Positions 15,610 through 24,278 of a stretch of 64,000 bases of DNA are shown here, piece by piece. This DNA comes from Draconibacterium mangrovi_A (GTDB lineage Bacteria; Bacteroidota; Bacteroidia; Bacteroidales; Prolixibacteraceae), in NCBI RefSeq assembly GCF_037646455.1, contig NZ_JBBIXN010000003.1, forward strand, positions 62,001-126,000. The letters run 5' to 3'. Under the pieces are notes generated by a model that was given only the letters and a program-made list of their open reading frames with translations, was not told the DNA's origin and ran no database searches. Each line of letters starts with the position of its first letter. Position 1 is the stretch's first letter. The translations under genes were made by a program, and so were the position numbers.

Positions 15610-18114
15610 TTAGAACTTATCTTTGAGCATCACCTTTAGTTCATCATTCAGCGTTTCGATTTCGGACTGCAGCTGTGTGACTTTTTGGGCAATAATTTTT
15701 GGTTTATCACCTTCTTTAGCCAACTGTTCCAATTCTTTTAAGGTGTTGTAAACTCCGATTACATTCATGTATTTTACAGGAGACGCTAGTTTATGTGCCA
15801 GATCGGCAATGGCTTGAAAATTTTCCTTTTCCAGGTTATCATTCATAGCCAGCAAGCTGCTTTCGCTGGTTTTAATGAAAAGCGAGATCATCTCCTGCAT
15901 GAATTTCGGGTCGCCGTTTGCCATGCGCTCCAATTCGTTTAAATCAGGTGCAGTACTTCCTTTTTCCTGCTGAGCTTCTTCCGGTTTTGGTTGACCTTCT
16001 AATATTGTTTCTATCAGGTTGTACAATGCAGCTTCGGTAAATGGTTTTTCCATGTTTCCATCAAATCCGGCATCAGAGGTAGATGCAATTTCGTTGCCCG
16101 TGTTAGCCGATAAGGCAATAATTTTAGCACCGTTGCCCGAAGCCTTTATCTTTTGAGTGGCTTCAATTCCATTCATTACCGGCATCCGAATATCCATTAA
16201 AATCAGTGCGTAAATGTTTCGTTCTGAAAGATCGACAGCTTCTTTTCCGTTTTCGGCTTCATCGAAATCGATTTTCCATTTGCCGAAAATGGTTTTAAGG
16301 AGGTGCCGGTTAAATTCATCGTCGTCAACAATCAGCACTTTTTTGTTCCTCAAAGTTGGCGGTGTCGGCTTGCTTTTTACGTTTTTGAGAAGTTTTGTTT
16401 GATCACCTTTTTCAAAAGGCAGCTTTACAAATATGGTGGTTCCTTTGCCGGGCTGGCTTTCCAGATTTATTTCGCCGTCCAGCAGATCAACCAGTTTTTT
16501 TACAATGTAAAGTCCCAGTCCGGTGCCGCCCGCTTTTTTATTGATGTCGCTTTCCAGTTGTACAAAATCGTCAAAAATACGTTGCTGACTTTCCTTGGCA
16601 ATGCCAATGCCTGTATCCGAAATTTCGAAGGAAAGCCAGACTTTATCGTCTTGCTCATTGGCCTCTGCTTTTAGTTTTACTCGTCCGTCATCAGTAAACT
16701 TAATGGCATTTGTAAGCAGGTTATTTAATATCTGTTTAAGTCGTCCGTCGTCGCCAAATAAAACCAGTGTTCCTTCGAAATTCTTTTCCACTTCGAAATG
16801 AATGTTCTTTGCCGACGAGCTTTCGTGGTAATACATTTCCAGTTTATCGATCAAATCGTTCAGCGAAAAGTCATCGGGTTTTAGCTGAAGACGCTGATTT
16901 TCAATTCGTGTAAAATCGAAGGTGTCATTTACGAGTTCGGTTAAATGTTGGGTGGATTCGTAAATCACCTGCAGATCTTTTTGCGTTTTGGTATTGTGTT
17001 TTTGCTGGATCAGCTGTTCCGATAATCCGTGGATCGCATTAACGGGAGTGCGCATTTCATGGCTCACTGTGGCTACAAAAAGTTCTTTGGTGCGTGCCAG
17101 GTTTTCGGCCTGTGTTTTGGCTGCTTGCAATGCTTTTTGATAAGCTCTCGATTTTCTCAAGTCTCTGAAAAACAGGAAGAGAACCAGGATCATCAAAAGG
17201 ATAAGTGATAGAGCGAATGTGGCTAAACGTTGATATGTTTGATTGGCCAATATATCGGCATCCTCCGATTTTTTCAGCAAGCTTTCCTGTTCGTTCGATT
17301 CGAGATGTTTAATGGTTTTCGATAGAGCTTCATTTAACTTTAGGTTCTCTTGCAGGTAGTCAGTTTCAATCGATGAAATTTCCTTGTTTCGTTCTCTGAT
17401 CTCCTGTTCAAGATCCTGCATTTCTTGACGAAGTATTTGTTTTTCAACTGTGCGATCTACAATTATTGGCTTTGGAGGTTCTGATTTCCCCTTAAAAATT
17501 CGCTTGAAAAATGGTACTTTTTTAGCTTCTTCAATTTGTGTCGTGTCCTGATTGACCAGTGTTGTATCCACTGGTTTTGATGGTTCATGGTTTTTCCCAA
17601 AAATCCGCTTGAAAACTCCTTCCTTTTCAGGTTCTTCATAATAGAAAGTGTCCTGAACAATCATTACAGTATCCAGTGTTTCGAAGTACTGATCAAACGC
17701 TTCGTGCTCATTTTTTTTAGAGAGATGAAGGTTCAGAATCTTTTCCCAGATCCCCATTTTTTGATAAGACAGCGTGATGATAGAGTCCAGAAGCGGTTGA
17801 TTTAGCGAGTCTAAAATTGCCGTTCCCTTTACATCGGTAAGCTTGCTATTCAATGAATTGTTGATCTCGAAGTATTCGCTAACGTAGCTTTGCTCTTCGC
17901 TAAGTGAGTATAGTTTTACAATGTTTTCCAGTTCATTTAGCTCTGAATTCACATCTTTTACTAAAAGTAGTTTGTTATCGGGTGTCGATTCATTCTCCAT
18001 CGAATTCACGATCTTAGAAAGGCTCTTATAAACCAGGTTTCCAGATAATGCCATTAATGCAAGCATCACAATTGTCAGCAAAATGATCGGTATTTCAATT
18101 TTTATTCTTTTCAT
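15610..18114 (-). CDS. hybrid sensor histidine kinase with receiver and HPt domains
   Basis: The product has 834 residues. Membrane helices at about 9-28 and 297-317 enclose an extracytoplasmic sensor region of about 265 residues, helical with coiled-coil parts. The sensor contains an internal duplication: VFKRIFGK with EPSKP (167-180) and FFKRIFKGK with EPPKP (202-216). Next come HisKA (SHEMRTPVNAI, His352), HATPase (N box NLLTNAIKF, G1 SDTGIGIA, G2 GGTGLGLYI), a receiver domain (592-705, Asp641) and a C-terminal HPt domain (AHKLASPVKYMN, His774). The protein can thus run a His-Asp-His relay by itself and needs only an external receiver, which the NtrC-type regulator two genes downstream provides. 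That pairing is inference from position. Confidence 0.93.
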   Translation of the reverse strand: MKRIKIEIPIILLTIVMLALMALSGNLVYKSLSKIVNSMENESTPDNKLLLVKDVNSELNELENIVKLYSLSEEQSYVSEYFEINNSLNSKLTDVKGTAILDSLNQPLLDSIITLSYQKMGIWEKILNLHLSKKNEHEAFDQYFETLDTVMIVQDTFYYEEPEKEGVFKRIFGKNHEPSKPVDTTLVNQDTTQIEEAKKVPFFKRIFKGKSEPPKPIIVDRTVEKQILRQEMQDLEQEIRERNKEISSIETDYLQENLKLNEALSKTIKHLESNEQESLLKKSEDADILANQTYQRLATFALSLILLMILVLFLFFRDLRKSRAYQKALQAAKTQAENLARTKELFVATVSHEMRTPVNAIHGLSEQLIQQKHNTKTQKDLQVIYESTQHLTELVNDTFDFTRIENQRLQLKPDDFSLNDLIDKLEMYYHESSSAKNIHFEVEKNFEGTLVLFGDDGRLKQILNNLLTNAIKFTDDGRVKLKAEANEQDDKVWLSFEISDTGIGIAKESQQRIFDDFVQLESDINKKAGGTGLGLYIVKKLVDLLDGEINLESQPGKGTTIFVKLPFEKGDQTKLLKNVKSKPTPPTLRNKKVLIVDDDEFNRHLLKTIFGKWKIDFDEAENGKEAVDLSERNIYALILMDIRMPVMNGIEATQKIKASGNGAKIIALSANTGNEIASTSDAGFDGNMEKPFTEAALYNLIETILEGQPKPEEAQQEKGSTAPDLNELERMANGDPKFMQEMISLFIKTSESSLLAMNDNLEKENFQAIADLAHKLASPVKYMNVIGVYNTLKELEQLAKEGDKPKIIAQKVTQLQSEIETLNDELKVMLKDKF

Positions 18115-18226
18115 ATGTTTGAATCACGTTTTGAAATATACGTTTGCACCGAAAACAAGTTTAATGCCAAAATCCGGAATGACTGTTTATCGATCCGGAA
18201 CAAGTTTATTCTGAAGCTTGTTTTTA

Positions 18227-18234
18227 CAAATGTA
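18227..18234 (-). promoter_or_regulatory. TAnnTTTG -7 box, candidate promoter of the hybrid kinase
   Basis: The minus strand reads TACATTTG about 113 bp upstream of the kinase ATG. Exact match to the -7 consensus; the long leader makes it uncertain. Confidence 0.35.
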
Positions 18235-18345
18235 GCTTTTACTGTTCATTACTTAAAAATCATTCGTTCAGGAATTGAATCCCAAAAGAATGTTAAATCC
18301 GTTTGAACAAGTTGACTGTTATTTCATTAATGATTTAAAAAAGGA

Positions 18346-18353
18346 TACTTTTG
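18346..18353 (+). promoter_or_regulatory. TAnnTTTG -7 box of gpmI
   Basis: TACTTTTG matches the Bacteroidota -7 element and lies 38 bp upstream of the gpmI ATG. No -33 element is clear at the usual spacing. Confidence 0.55.
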
Positions 18354-18390
18354 TCCGTTCAAATTTAGTTAATAAGAAAAACAGAATAAA

Positions 18391-19929
18391 ATGGCTGATA
18401 ATCAGAAAACTTTACTGATGATTCTCGACGGATGGGGAATCGGCGATGGATCGAAAAACGATATCGTTTCAACGGCTCCAACACCTTTTATGGATTCATT
18501 AATGGAAAAATATCCGCACTCTCAACTTCTGGCAAGCGGCGAAAATGTTGGATTACCCGACGGACAAATGGGAAATTCGGAGGTAGGTCACCTAAACATT
18601 GGTGCCGGAAGAATTTTGTACCAGGACATGGTAAAGATCACTAAAGCCATCCGCGATAAGTCGTTATGGGAGAATCCACAGATTGTAAAAGCTTATAATT
18701 ACGCCAAAGAAAATAATAAGAAAGTACATCTGATCGGTTTGATCGGCCCCGGCGGAGTTCACGCCTTGAGTTCACATATGGTTGCATTGTGCCAGATTGC
18801 TACCCACATGGGACTGGAAGATGTATTTGTTCATGGTTTAACCGACGGTCGCGATACCGACCCGCGTTCGGGTTATGGTTTTGTGGAGAACGACCTGAAA
18901 GCATTGGAAGGAACCAACGGTAAATTCGCATCGTTGATTGGCCGTTATTTCGGAATGGATCGCGATAAAAACTACGATCGTTTGAAACTGGCATACGACC
19001 TTTACACACAGGGAAAAGGTGAGGCTTCAACCGATATTTTGGCCAGCATCAAGAAATCGTACGATAACGGGATAACCGATGAGTTTATGAAGCCGATCGT
19101 TATGGTTGACGACAATGGTGAGCCACTCGCTAAAATTGAAGAAGACGATGTGGTGATCTGCTTCAACTTCCGAACCGACCGTTTGCGTCAGACAACTATT
19201 GCATTCACTCAGGAAGACCTGCCGGAATACGGCATGCACACCATGAATCTGCAGTGGTACACCATGACCAATTACAAAGCCGATTTCAAAGGGATCAACG
19301 TTATTTTCGACAAAGAAAATGTAGTAAATACGATGGGTGAAATTGTTTCGAAAGCCGGTAAAAAGCAAATTCGAATTGCAGAAACCGAAAAATATGCTCA
19401 CGTAACTTTCTTCTTCAGCGGTGGTCGCGAGGATGAATTTGAGGGTGAAAGCCGGATCCTGATCCAGTCACCAAAAGTTCCAACCTACGATCTTCAGCCC
19501 GAAATGTCGGCACCCGAAGTTCGCGATGCCATTGTTCCGAAACTGGAAAATGGTGAAGCTGATTTTGTGTGTTTGAATTTTGCCAATGGCGATATGGTGG
19601 GACACACCGGAGTTTACGAAGCCGTTTACAAAGCTGTTCAGGCCGTTGATGCCTGCGCAAAAGATGTTGTAGCCGCTGCCCGTAAAGGTGGTTTCGATGT
19701 TCTGATTATTGCCGACCATGGAAACGCAGATAATGCTGTAAATCCCGACGGCTCTGAAAATACTGCACATTCATTAAATCCGGTTCCCTGTATCTTTGTT
19801 TCAGACAAAGAAGGCATTGAACTGGAGAACGGCGTATTGGCCGATGTAGCACCAACATTGTTAAATGTTATGGGTATTGAGGTACCGGCTGAAATGACCG
19901 GTAAAAACTTGATCAGGGGAAAAGCATAA
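18391..19929 (+). CDS. gpmI: 2,3-bisphosphoglycerate-independent phosphoglycerate mutase
   Basis: This 512-residue cytoplasmic enzyme interconverts 3- and 2-phosphoglycerate in glycolysis and gluconeogenesis using manganese. The start LLMILDGWGIG holds the first metal-binding aspartate. GNSEVGHLNIGAG holds the serine that is phosphorylated in the cycle. HGLTDGRDTDPRSG, the central FNFRTDR and the C-terminal IADHGNADN with TAHSLNPVP complete the two metal sites. The length equals that of the family. It is monocistronic, with its own -7 box and a terminator at 19942-19976. Confidence 0.97.
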   Translation: MADNQKTLLMILDGWGIGDGSKNDIVSTAPTPFMDSLMEKYPHSQLLASGENVGLPDGQMGNSEVGHLNIGAGRILYQDMVKITKAIRDKSLWENPQIVKAYNYAKENNKKVHLIGLIGPGGVHALSSHMVALCQIATHMGLEDVFVHGLTDGRDTDPRSGYGFVENDLKALEGTNGKFASLIGRYFGMDRDKNYDRLKLAYDLYTQGKGEASTDILASIKKSYDNGITDEFMKPIVMVDDNGEPLAKIEEDDVVICFNFRTDRLRQTTIAFTQEDLPEYGMHTMNLQWYTMTNYKADFKGINVIFDKENVVNTMGEIVSKAGKKQIRIAETEKYAHVTFFFSGGREDEFEGESRILIQSPKVPTYDLQPEMSAPEVRDAIVPKLENGEADFVCLNFANGDMVGHTGVYEAVYKAVQAVDACAKDVVAAARKGGFDVLIIADHGNADNAVNPDGSENTAHSLNPVPCIFVSDKEGIELENGVLADVAPTLLNVMGIEVPAEMTGKNLIRGKA

Positions 19930-19941
19930 TTATTATACAGA

Positions 19942-19976
19942 AATCCGGCCTCAAAATCAGGGGTCGGATTTTTTTC
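19942..19976 (+). terminator. terminator of gpmI
   Basis: A 9-bp stem AATCCGGCC/GGTCGGATT (one G-U pair) with an 11-base loop is followed by a run of T, 13 bp after the gpmI stop. Confidence 0.8.
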
Positions 19977-19999
19977 CTAATTCTCTCGGAATATTTGAA

Positions 20000-20575
20000 A
20001 TGATCGAAATTGGCCGTACCATATTAAGCAACGATATTTTTGAGAAGCACTTTGTTTGCGACGTATTAAAATGTAAAGGCGCTTGTTGTATTGAAGGTGA
20101 CTCGGGTGCCCCGCTTACCGATGAAGAAGCCGTATCGATTGAAAAAGAGTATCCCAATTTTGAAAAGTACCTCCCTAAAAAGCACAAAAAGGAAATTGAA
20201 AAACAAGGCTTTTCGCTTATCGACAGTGATGGCGATCTTGTAACTCCGCTGGTAAATAACCGTCAGTGTGCTTATAGTTTTTTCGATGAACGAGGCATAT
20301 TAAAGTGCGCCATCGAAAAAGCACACTTCGAAGGCAAATCCAAATTCAGGAAACCTATTTCCTGTCATCTTTTTCCTATCCGCATTACCGAGTACAAACG
20401 ATTTGATGCGGTTAACTATCAGGAACTGGACATCTGTAAGCCCGGCCGTGAGTGTGGCGTATCGCAACAAGCACCACTATACAAATTCCTAAAAGAGCCG
20501 CTCATCAAAAAATACGGTGAAGAGTGGTATACTCAGGTTGAAATGGCTGCTGAGTATTTGCAGAAAGATCGTTAA
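20000..20575 (+). CDS. DUF3109 family cysteine-cluster protein
   Basis: The product has 191 residues. A cysteine cluster FVCDVLKCKGACC (residues 18-30) is followed by QCAYSF, LKCAIEKA, SCHLFPIRI, DICKPGRECG. The spacing of these cysteines matches DUF3109, related to YkgJ-type proteins proposed to bind zinc or an iron-sulfur cluster. It has no signal peptide. The DUF is common in Bacteroidota and has no proven function. A second cysteine-cluster protein of the YkgJ type is encoded at 36738-37241. Confidence 0.85.
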   Translation: MIEIGRTILSNDIFEKHFVCDVLKCKGACCIEGDSGAPLTDEEAVSIEKEYPNFEKYLPKKHKKEIEKQGFSLIDSDGDLVTPLVNNRQCAYSFFDERGILKCAIEKAHFEGKSKFRKPISCHLFPIRITEYKRFDAVNYQELDICKPGRECGVSQQAPLYKFLKEPLIKKYGEEWYTQVEMAAEYLQKDR

Positions 20576-20804
20576 TGCAATATATCCTGATTCATTTTTT
20601 GGAGACTACAAATTTTGAATCTACAAATCATTTTACCATTGTTTACTATTAATATGAAGGAGCTCAATTTCTGGGTTTTACAGATCATAAAGAAATGTTA
20701 AGCGTCACTAACGATCACTTCTAGTAGCGGATCTCCGCAACAAAGAGTAAATTTATCACAGCTGGTAGTGTTGTTTTAAACCCTCAGGTTCATTAAATTT
20801 GAGG
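20576..20804. other. intergenic gap before the small lipoprotein gene
   Basis: These 229 bp contain no hairpin terminator or convincing gene; a 15-codon frame near 20654 has nothing to support it. Confidence 0.4.
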
Positions 20805-21143
20805 ATGCGCAAATTCTATTTTATTTCCATATTATTCCTGATCACTTTATCCTGCGAAGACCGTGAACCCGATCCGGTTTTAACTCCGGTGTGGCTCGAA
20901 GCCAGAATTGCGGAGCTCGAAGAGTCGGGCTGTGTAGGATGCACCATTAAAAGATACACCTACAAGGAGGAGTTTTTTTACCACGTATACTGCAATTACT
21001 GGTCGTGTATCGATTGCGAAATTTACCATTTCGATGGTGAGCCGGTAGACTGGGAAATCGTTGATCGCGCTGATTTCTGGGAAAATAAAACACGTCAGAT
21101 ATTGCTTTGGGAGTGTCCTGCCGATTCTACTGCGCAGCCCTGA
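20805..21143 (+). CDS. small cysteine-rich lipoprotein of unknown function
   Basis: The ATG at 20805 is chosen over an in-frame TTG two codons earlier. The product has 112 residues with a lipoprotein signal (MRKFYFISILFLITLSC, lipobox ITLSC) followed by an acidic EDREPD stretch. The mature part has five further cysteines (SGCVGCTIK, VYCNYWSCIDC) and a late one (LLWECP), suggesting disulfides outside the inner membrane. Proteins with this pattern occur in Bacteroidota without an assigned role. It is not clearly part of an operon. Confidence 0.65.
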   Translation: MRKFYFISILFLITLSCEDREPDPVLTPVWLEARIAELEESGCVGCTIKRYTYKEEFFYHVYCNYWSCIDCEIYHFDGEPVDWEIVDRADFWENKTRQILLWECPADSTAQP

Positions 21144-21172
21144 AATTTACGATCAGATTATTTTTCTTTGAA

Positions 21173-21562
21173 TTAAGCCACAATTTCAACCCGATTGCCT
21201 TCCGGATCGAGAATAACACTTTCGTAATAACCGTCGCCGGTAATTCGGGGCTCACTGATCACCTTAAAACTGTCCTTGCGTAATTCTTCGGTCAGCTCTT
21301 TTACCCTGGTGATGGAACCCACCTGAATGGCAAAATGAATGATGCCCGAATGCTGTTTGATCGGGTCGTTCTTCGATTTTGGAATGTTTGGCATTTCCAT
21401 GAGTTCAATCCGGCAATCTCCGTCGAAAGTGAGGAAATAGGAGCGAAACTCCCGGCTGTGGTTGTAGTATATTTCGGAAGAAGAAGCGTCGAAATAATGC
21501 ATGTAAAAATTTCGGAGACCTTCCAGATTGTAGGTCCAGATTCCTAAGTGTTCTATTCTCAT
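21173..21562 (-). CDS. VOC family protein (glyoxalase/bleomycin-resistance fold)
   Basis: The product has 129 residues, the length of a single-chain VOC protein with two beta-alpha-beta-beta-beta modules. The first module starts IEHLGIWTYNLEGLRNFYMHYF and the second GIIHFAIQVGSI; the ending YYESVILDPEGNRVEIV carries the typical last-strand glutamate. His5, Glu54 (IELMEM), His75 and Glu126 are placed like the metal ligands of glyoxalase I. The family also includes epimerases and dioxygenases, so the reaction is not certain. Confidence 0.85.
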   Translation of the reverse strand: MRIEHLGIWTYNLEGLRNFYMHYFDASSSEIYYNHSREFRSYFLTFDGDCRIELMEMPNIPKSKNDPIKQHSGIIHFAIQVGSITRVKELTEELRKDSFKVISEPRITGDGYYESVILDPEGNRVEIVA

Positions 21563-21623
21563 GGTTTTCGTTTTATGTCCTTTTAAATTTACAAAAGGTT
21601 TTGTTTAAAAGCCATAGGCACCA

Positions 21624-22280
21624 TTAATTTTTAATTTCCCATTCCTTAAAAAACTGTTCCAAAAAATCTTCCATGAACTGATGACGGGCTTGGGCAATCT
21701 GAACTGCCGTTTTGGTATTCAGCCTGTCTTTTAACAACAGTAGTTTCTCGTAAAAGTGATTGATAGTAGGGGCTGTTGTTTTTTTGTATTCATCAAAACT
21801 GGTATGCATTTCGGGTTGAACAGCCGGATCGTAGATCAAACGGTTTTTATTTCCTCCATAAGCAAAAGTGCGCGCAATTCCAATGGCGCCAATGGCATCA
21901 AGTCGATCGGCATCCTGAACGATTTTGGCCTCAATCGAACTTGCCGGTGTAGCAACTCCGGCTCCTTTGTACGATACTTCGTGGATGATTTGCAGTACCT
22001 TCTGAGTTTCTTCATCCGGCAAATCCATTTTCATCAGCCAGACCGAAGTAAGCGATTCTTCAGAACCTCCGTTAAGTTTCCAGTCGTCAAGATCGTGCAA
22101 CAAGGCCGCCAGTTCAATAATAAAAGAGTCTCCATCTTCGGTTTGAGCTATTTTTAATGCCAGGTTTTTTACACGATAAATGTGCCACCAGTCGTGCCCC
22201 GATCCTTCTGCCTCAAAGTGGTTTTTAATGTATTGCCTGGTAGCTTTCAGGATGTAATTGTATCGAATATTCGTATTCAT
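21624..22280 (-). CDS. HD-domain phosphohydrolase
   Basis: The product has 218 residues with the ordered metal-binding motifs of the HD superfamily: H in GHDWWHIYRV (residues 28-37), the doublet LAALLHDLDDWK, and the later aspartate in QDADRLDAIGAIGIAR. This arrangement matches the YpgQ/YedJ group, which includes nucleotide pyrophosphohydrolases. No signal peptide is present. It is a single gene with neighbours on both strands. Substrate is not predictable from sequence. Confidence 0.88.
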   Translation of the reverse strand: MNTNIRYNYILKATRQYIKNHFEAEGSGHDWWHIYRVKNLALKIAQTEDGDSFIIELAALLHDLDDWKLNGGSEESLTSVWLMKMDLPDEETQKVLQIIHEVSYKGAGVATPASSIEAKIVQDADRLDAIGAIGIARTFAYGGNKNRLIYDPAVQPEMHTSFDEYKKTTAPTINHFYEKLLLLKDRLNTKTAVQIAQARHQFMEDFLEQFFKEWEIKN

Positions 22281-22432
22281 GATTCAAATTTTGTCAAATA
22301 TAAACAATCCCAAAAGCATAATAAAAGTTAATATTTTCCCCAATTTCTTCGTAATATGCTGATATCCAGTGCTGGAATGCCAAAGAAGCCTGAATGCGAC
22401 CTGAGTCACCGTATCAGGAAATAGTTTTTTTC

Positions 22433-22440
22433 TAATTTTG
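22433..22440 (+). promoter_or_regulatory. TAnnTTTG -7 box of the AMP-ligase gene
   Basis: TAATTTTG matches the -7 element and lies 69 bp upstream of the ATG at 22509. Confidence 0.5.
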
Positions 22441-22508
22441 CAGCCAATAAGTATTTGTAATCGTTTATAAAAGCGAGAGTTACGAATCAGACAGTGAGAG
22501 GGATATCT

Positions 22509-24173
22509 ATGACATATAATAATAAATTGACTTTACCGGCGATGTTTGAACATGCCGTAAAGACTTATTCAGATAAAACTTCCATCGTATTTGCCGGTGA
22601 TAAGGACTACACTTACCGCGAGATGGGAGAGGAGGTTGATTTGTTGGCCGAAATGCTTTTGGAACTTGGAGTTGCAAAAGGCGACAAAGTGGCCATATTG
22701 AGCACCAACATGCCAAACTGGGGAAAAGTATTTTTTGCCATTTCAAAAGTTGGAGCCGTGGCCGTGCCTATTTTGCCCGATTTTCATACACGTGAAATTT
22801 ACACCATAATAGAACATTCCGAATCAAAGATTTTGTTTGTTTCTGAAGGATTGTATCACAGCGTAGGAACGGAAACCGGCGATCTTTTATCAGCTATGGT
22901 TTTAATGGAGAATTTTGCGATTATTCCAAAAGCAACTCCTGCCGACCATCTGAAAATTCTGGAGTCGTCGTTGCCGGTAAAAGTGGAGAAATTTGATGGG
23001 GTTTCTGTTGAAGAAGAAGATCTTGCATCCATCATTTATACTTCCGGAACAACCGGAAATTCAAAGGGAGTGATGTTAACACACAAGAACCTGATTTGGA
23101 CAGCACGTCAGAGCAGGACTTTGCAAAAGATCAATTCCGATGACCGGTTTTTATCGATTTTGCCACTTTCACATACACTCGAAAATACCGTTGGATTTCT
23201 GTTACCGATAATGTACGGTGCATCTGTTCATTACCTGAAGAAACCTCCTGTGGCTTCTGTGTTGATGCCGGCTTTTCAAAAAGTTAAACCGACAGTAATG
23301 CTTTCGGTGCCACTTATTATCGAAAAAGTTTATCGTTCGAAAGTGTTGCCGACTTTTCAGAAAAATGCGTTAATGCGTTTTCTGAGTTCTTTTGCACCGA
23401 CGCGAATTGTATTGCATAAGATAGCCGCTAAGAAACTGATGAAAACGTTTGGCGGACAACTGCACTTTTTTGGAATAGGTGGCTCAAAACTCGACGATGC
23501 CGTTGAGCGTTTTCTGTATGAAGGTGGTTTCCCTTACGCCATTGGTTACGGCCTTACCGAAACCGCGCCACTTTTAGCTGGGGCAGTTGGTAAAAACAGG
23601 GCAGTCGGATCGACCGGAATCGCGATGGAAGGTGTTTCGCTGCGTATTGCCGATCCTGATCCAAAAACCGGTGAAGGCGAAATACAGGCCAAAGGCGAAA
23701 ATGTGATGAAAGGGTATTACAAAGCTCCGGATATTACGAAGGATGTATTTACGGAAGATGGTTGGTTCAGAACCGGCGACCGTGGAATGTTCGATAAGAA
23801 TAATCGCTTGCACATTAAAGGCCGTATAAAGACCATGATTGTTGGGGCAAGCGGAGAAAATATATACCCTGAAGAAATTGAATCAGTGATCAACAAAATG
23901 CGTTTTGTGCTGGAGTCGCTGGTGGTGGAGAAAAAAGGGAAACTGGTGGCTATGATTCATTTGAACAGGGAAGAAATTGAAGAGCAGTTTCAGCACCTGA
24001 AACTGGAAGCTAAACAGTATATCTCTGATAAATCGGATGAAATATTGAATGAAATCCACAAAAAGGTGAATCAGGAAGTTAACAAGTTTTCAAGGATCAG
24101 CCAGGTAGTTCTGCAGCCGATGCCTTTTGAACGTACACCTACAAAGAAAATCAAGCGCTTTTTATACGCTTAG
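22509..24173 (+). CDS. AMP-dependent long-chain acyl-CoA synthetase-like ligase
   Basis: The ATG at 22509 is preferred over an in-frame GTG at 22494. The 554-residue product belongs to the ANL superfamily: P-loop YTSGTTGNSKGVML, adenylate motif GYGLTETAPL, hinge region TEDGWFRTGDRG, and the C-terminal lysine motif TPTKKIKRF. ANL enzymes adenylate a carboxylic acid and pass it to CoA. Length and motifs suit a long-chain fatty acid ligase, but a specialised acid cannot be ruled out. It ends before a strong terminator (24192-24225) and is monocistronic. Confidence 0.9.
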   Translation: MTYNNKLTLPAMFEHAVKTYSDKTSIVFAGDKDYTYREMGEEVDLLAEMLLELGVAKGDKVAILSTNMPNWGKVFFAISKVGAVAVPILPDFHTREIYTIIEHSESKILFVSEGLYHSVGTETGDLLSAMVLMENFAIIPKATPADHLKILESSLPVKVEKFDGVSVEEEDLASIIYTSGTTGNSKGVMLTHKNLIWTARQSRTLQKINSDDRFLSILPLSHTLENTVGFLLPIMYGASVHYLKKPPVASVLMPAFQKVKPTVMLSVPLIIEKVYRSKVLPTFQKNALMRFLSSFAPTRIVLHKIAAKKLMKTFGGQLHFFGIGGSKLDDAVERFLYEGGFPYAIGYGLTETAPLLAGAVGKNRAVGSTGIAMEGVSLRIADPDPKTGEGEIQAKGENVMKGYYKAPDITKDVFTEDGWFRTGDRGMFDKNNRLHIKGRIKTMIVGASGENIYPEEIESVINKMRFVLESLVVEKKGKLVAMIHLNREEIEEQFQHLKLEAKQYISDKSDEILNEIHKKVNQEVNKFSRISQVVLQPMPFERTPTKKIKRFLYA

Positions 24174-24191
24174 TTACAAAGATATTAATGC

Positions 24192-24225
24192 AAAGGAAAG
24201 CTTTATCGAAGGCTTTCCTTTTTTT
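24192..24225 (+). terminator. terminator of the AMP-ligase gene
   Basis: A stem AAAGGAAAGC/GCTTTCCTTT with a 10-base loop is followed by a T-run. It is 18 bp after the stop at 24173. Confidence 0.85.
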
Positions 24226-24247
24226 GTTACAGGTCTTCAGATTTTGT

Positions 24248-24255
24248 TAATTTTG
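24248..24255 (+). promoter_or_regulatory. TAnnTTTG -7 box of purM
   Basis: TAATTTTG matches the -7 element, lies just after the previous terminator and 24 bp upstream of the purM ATG. Confidence 0.6.
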
Positions 24256-24278
24256 TAGCCACAAAAATCGCAAAGTAA

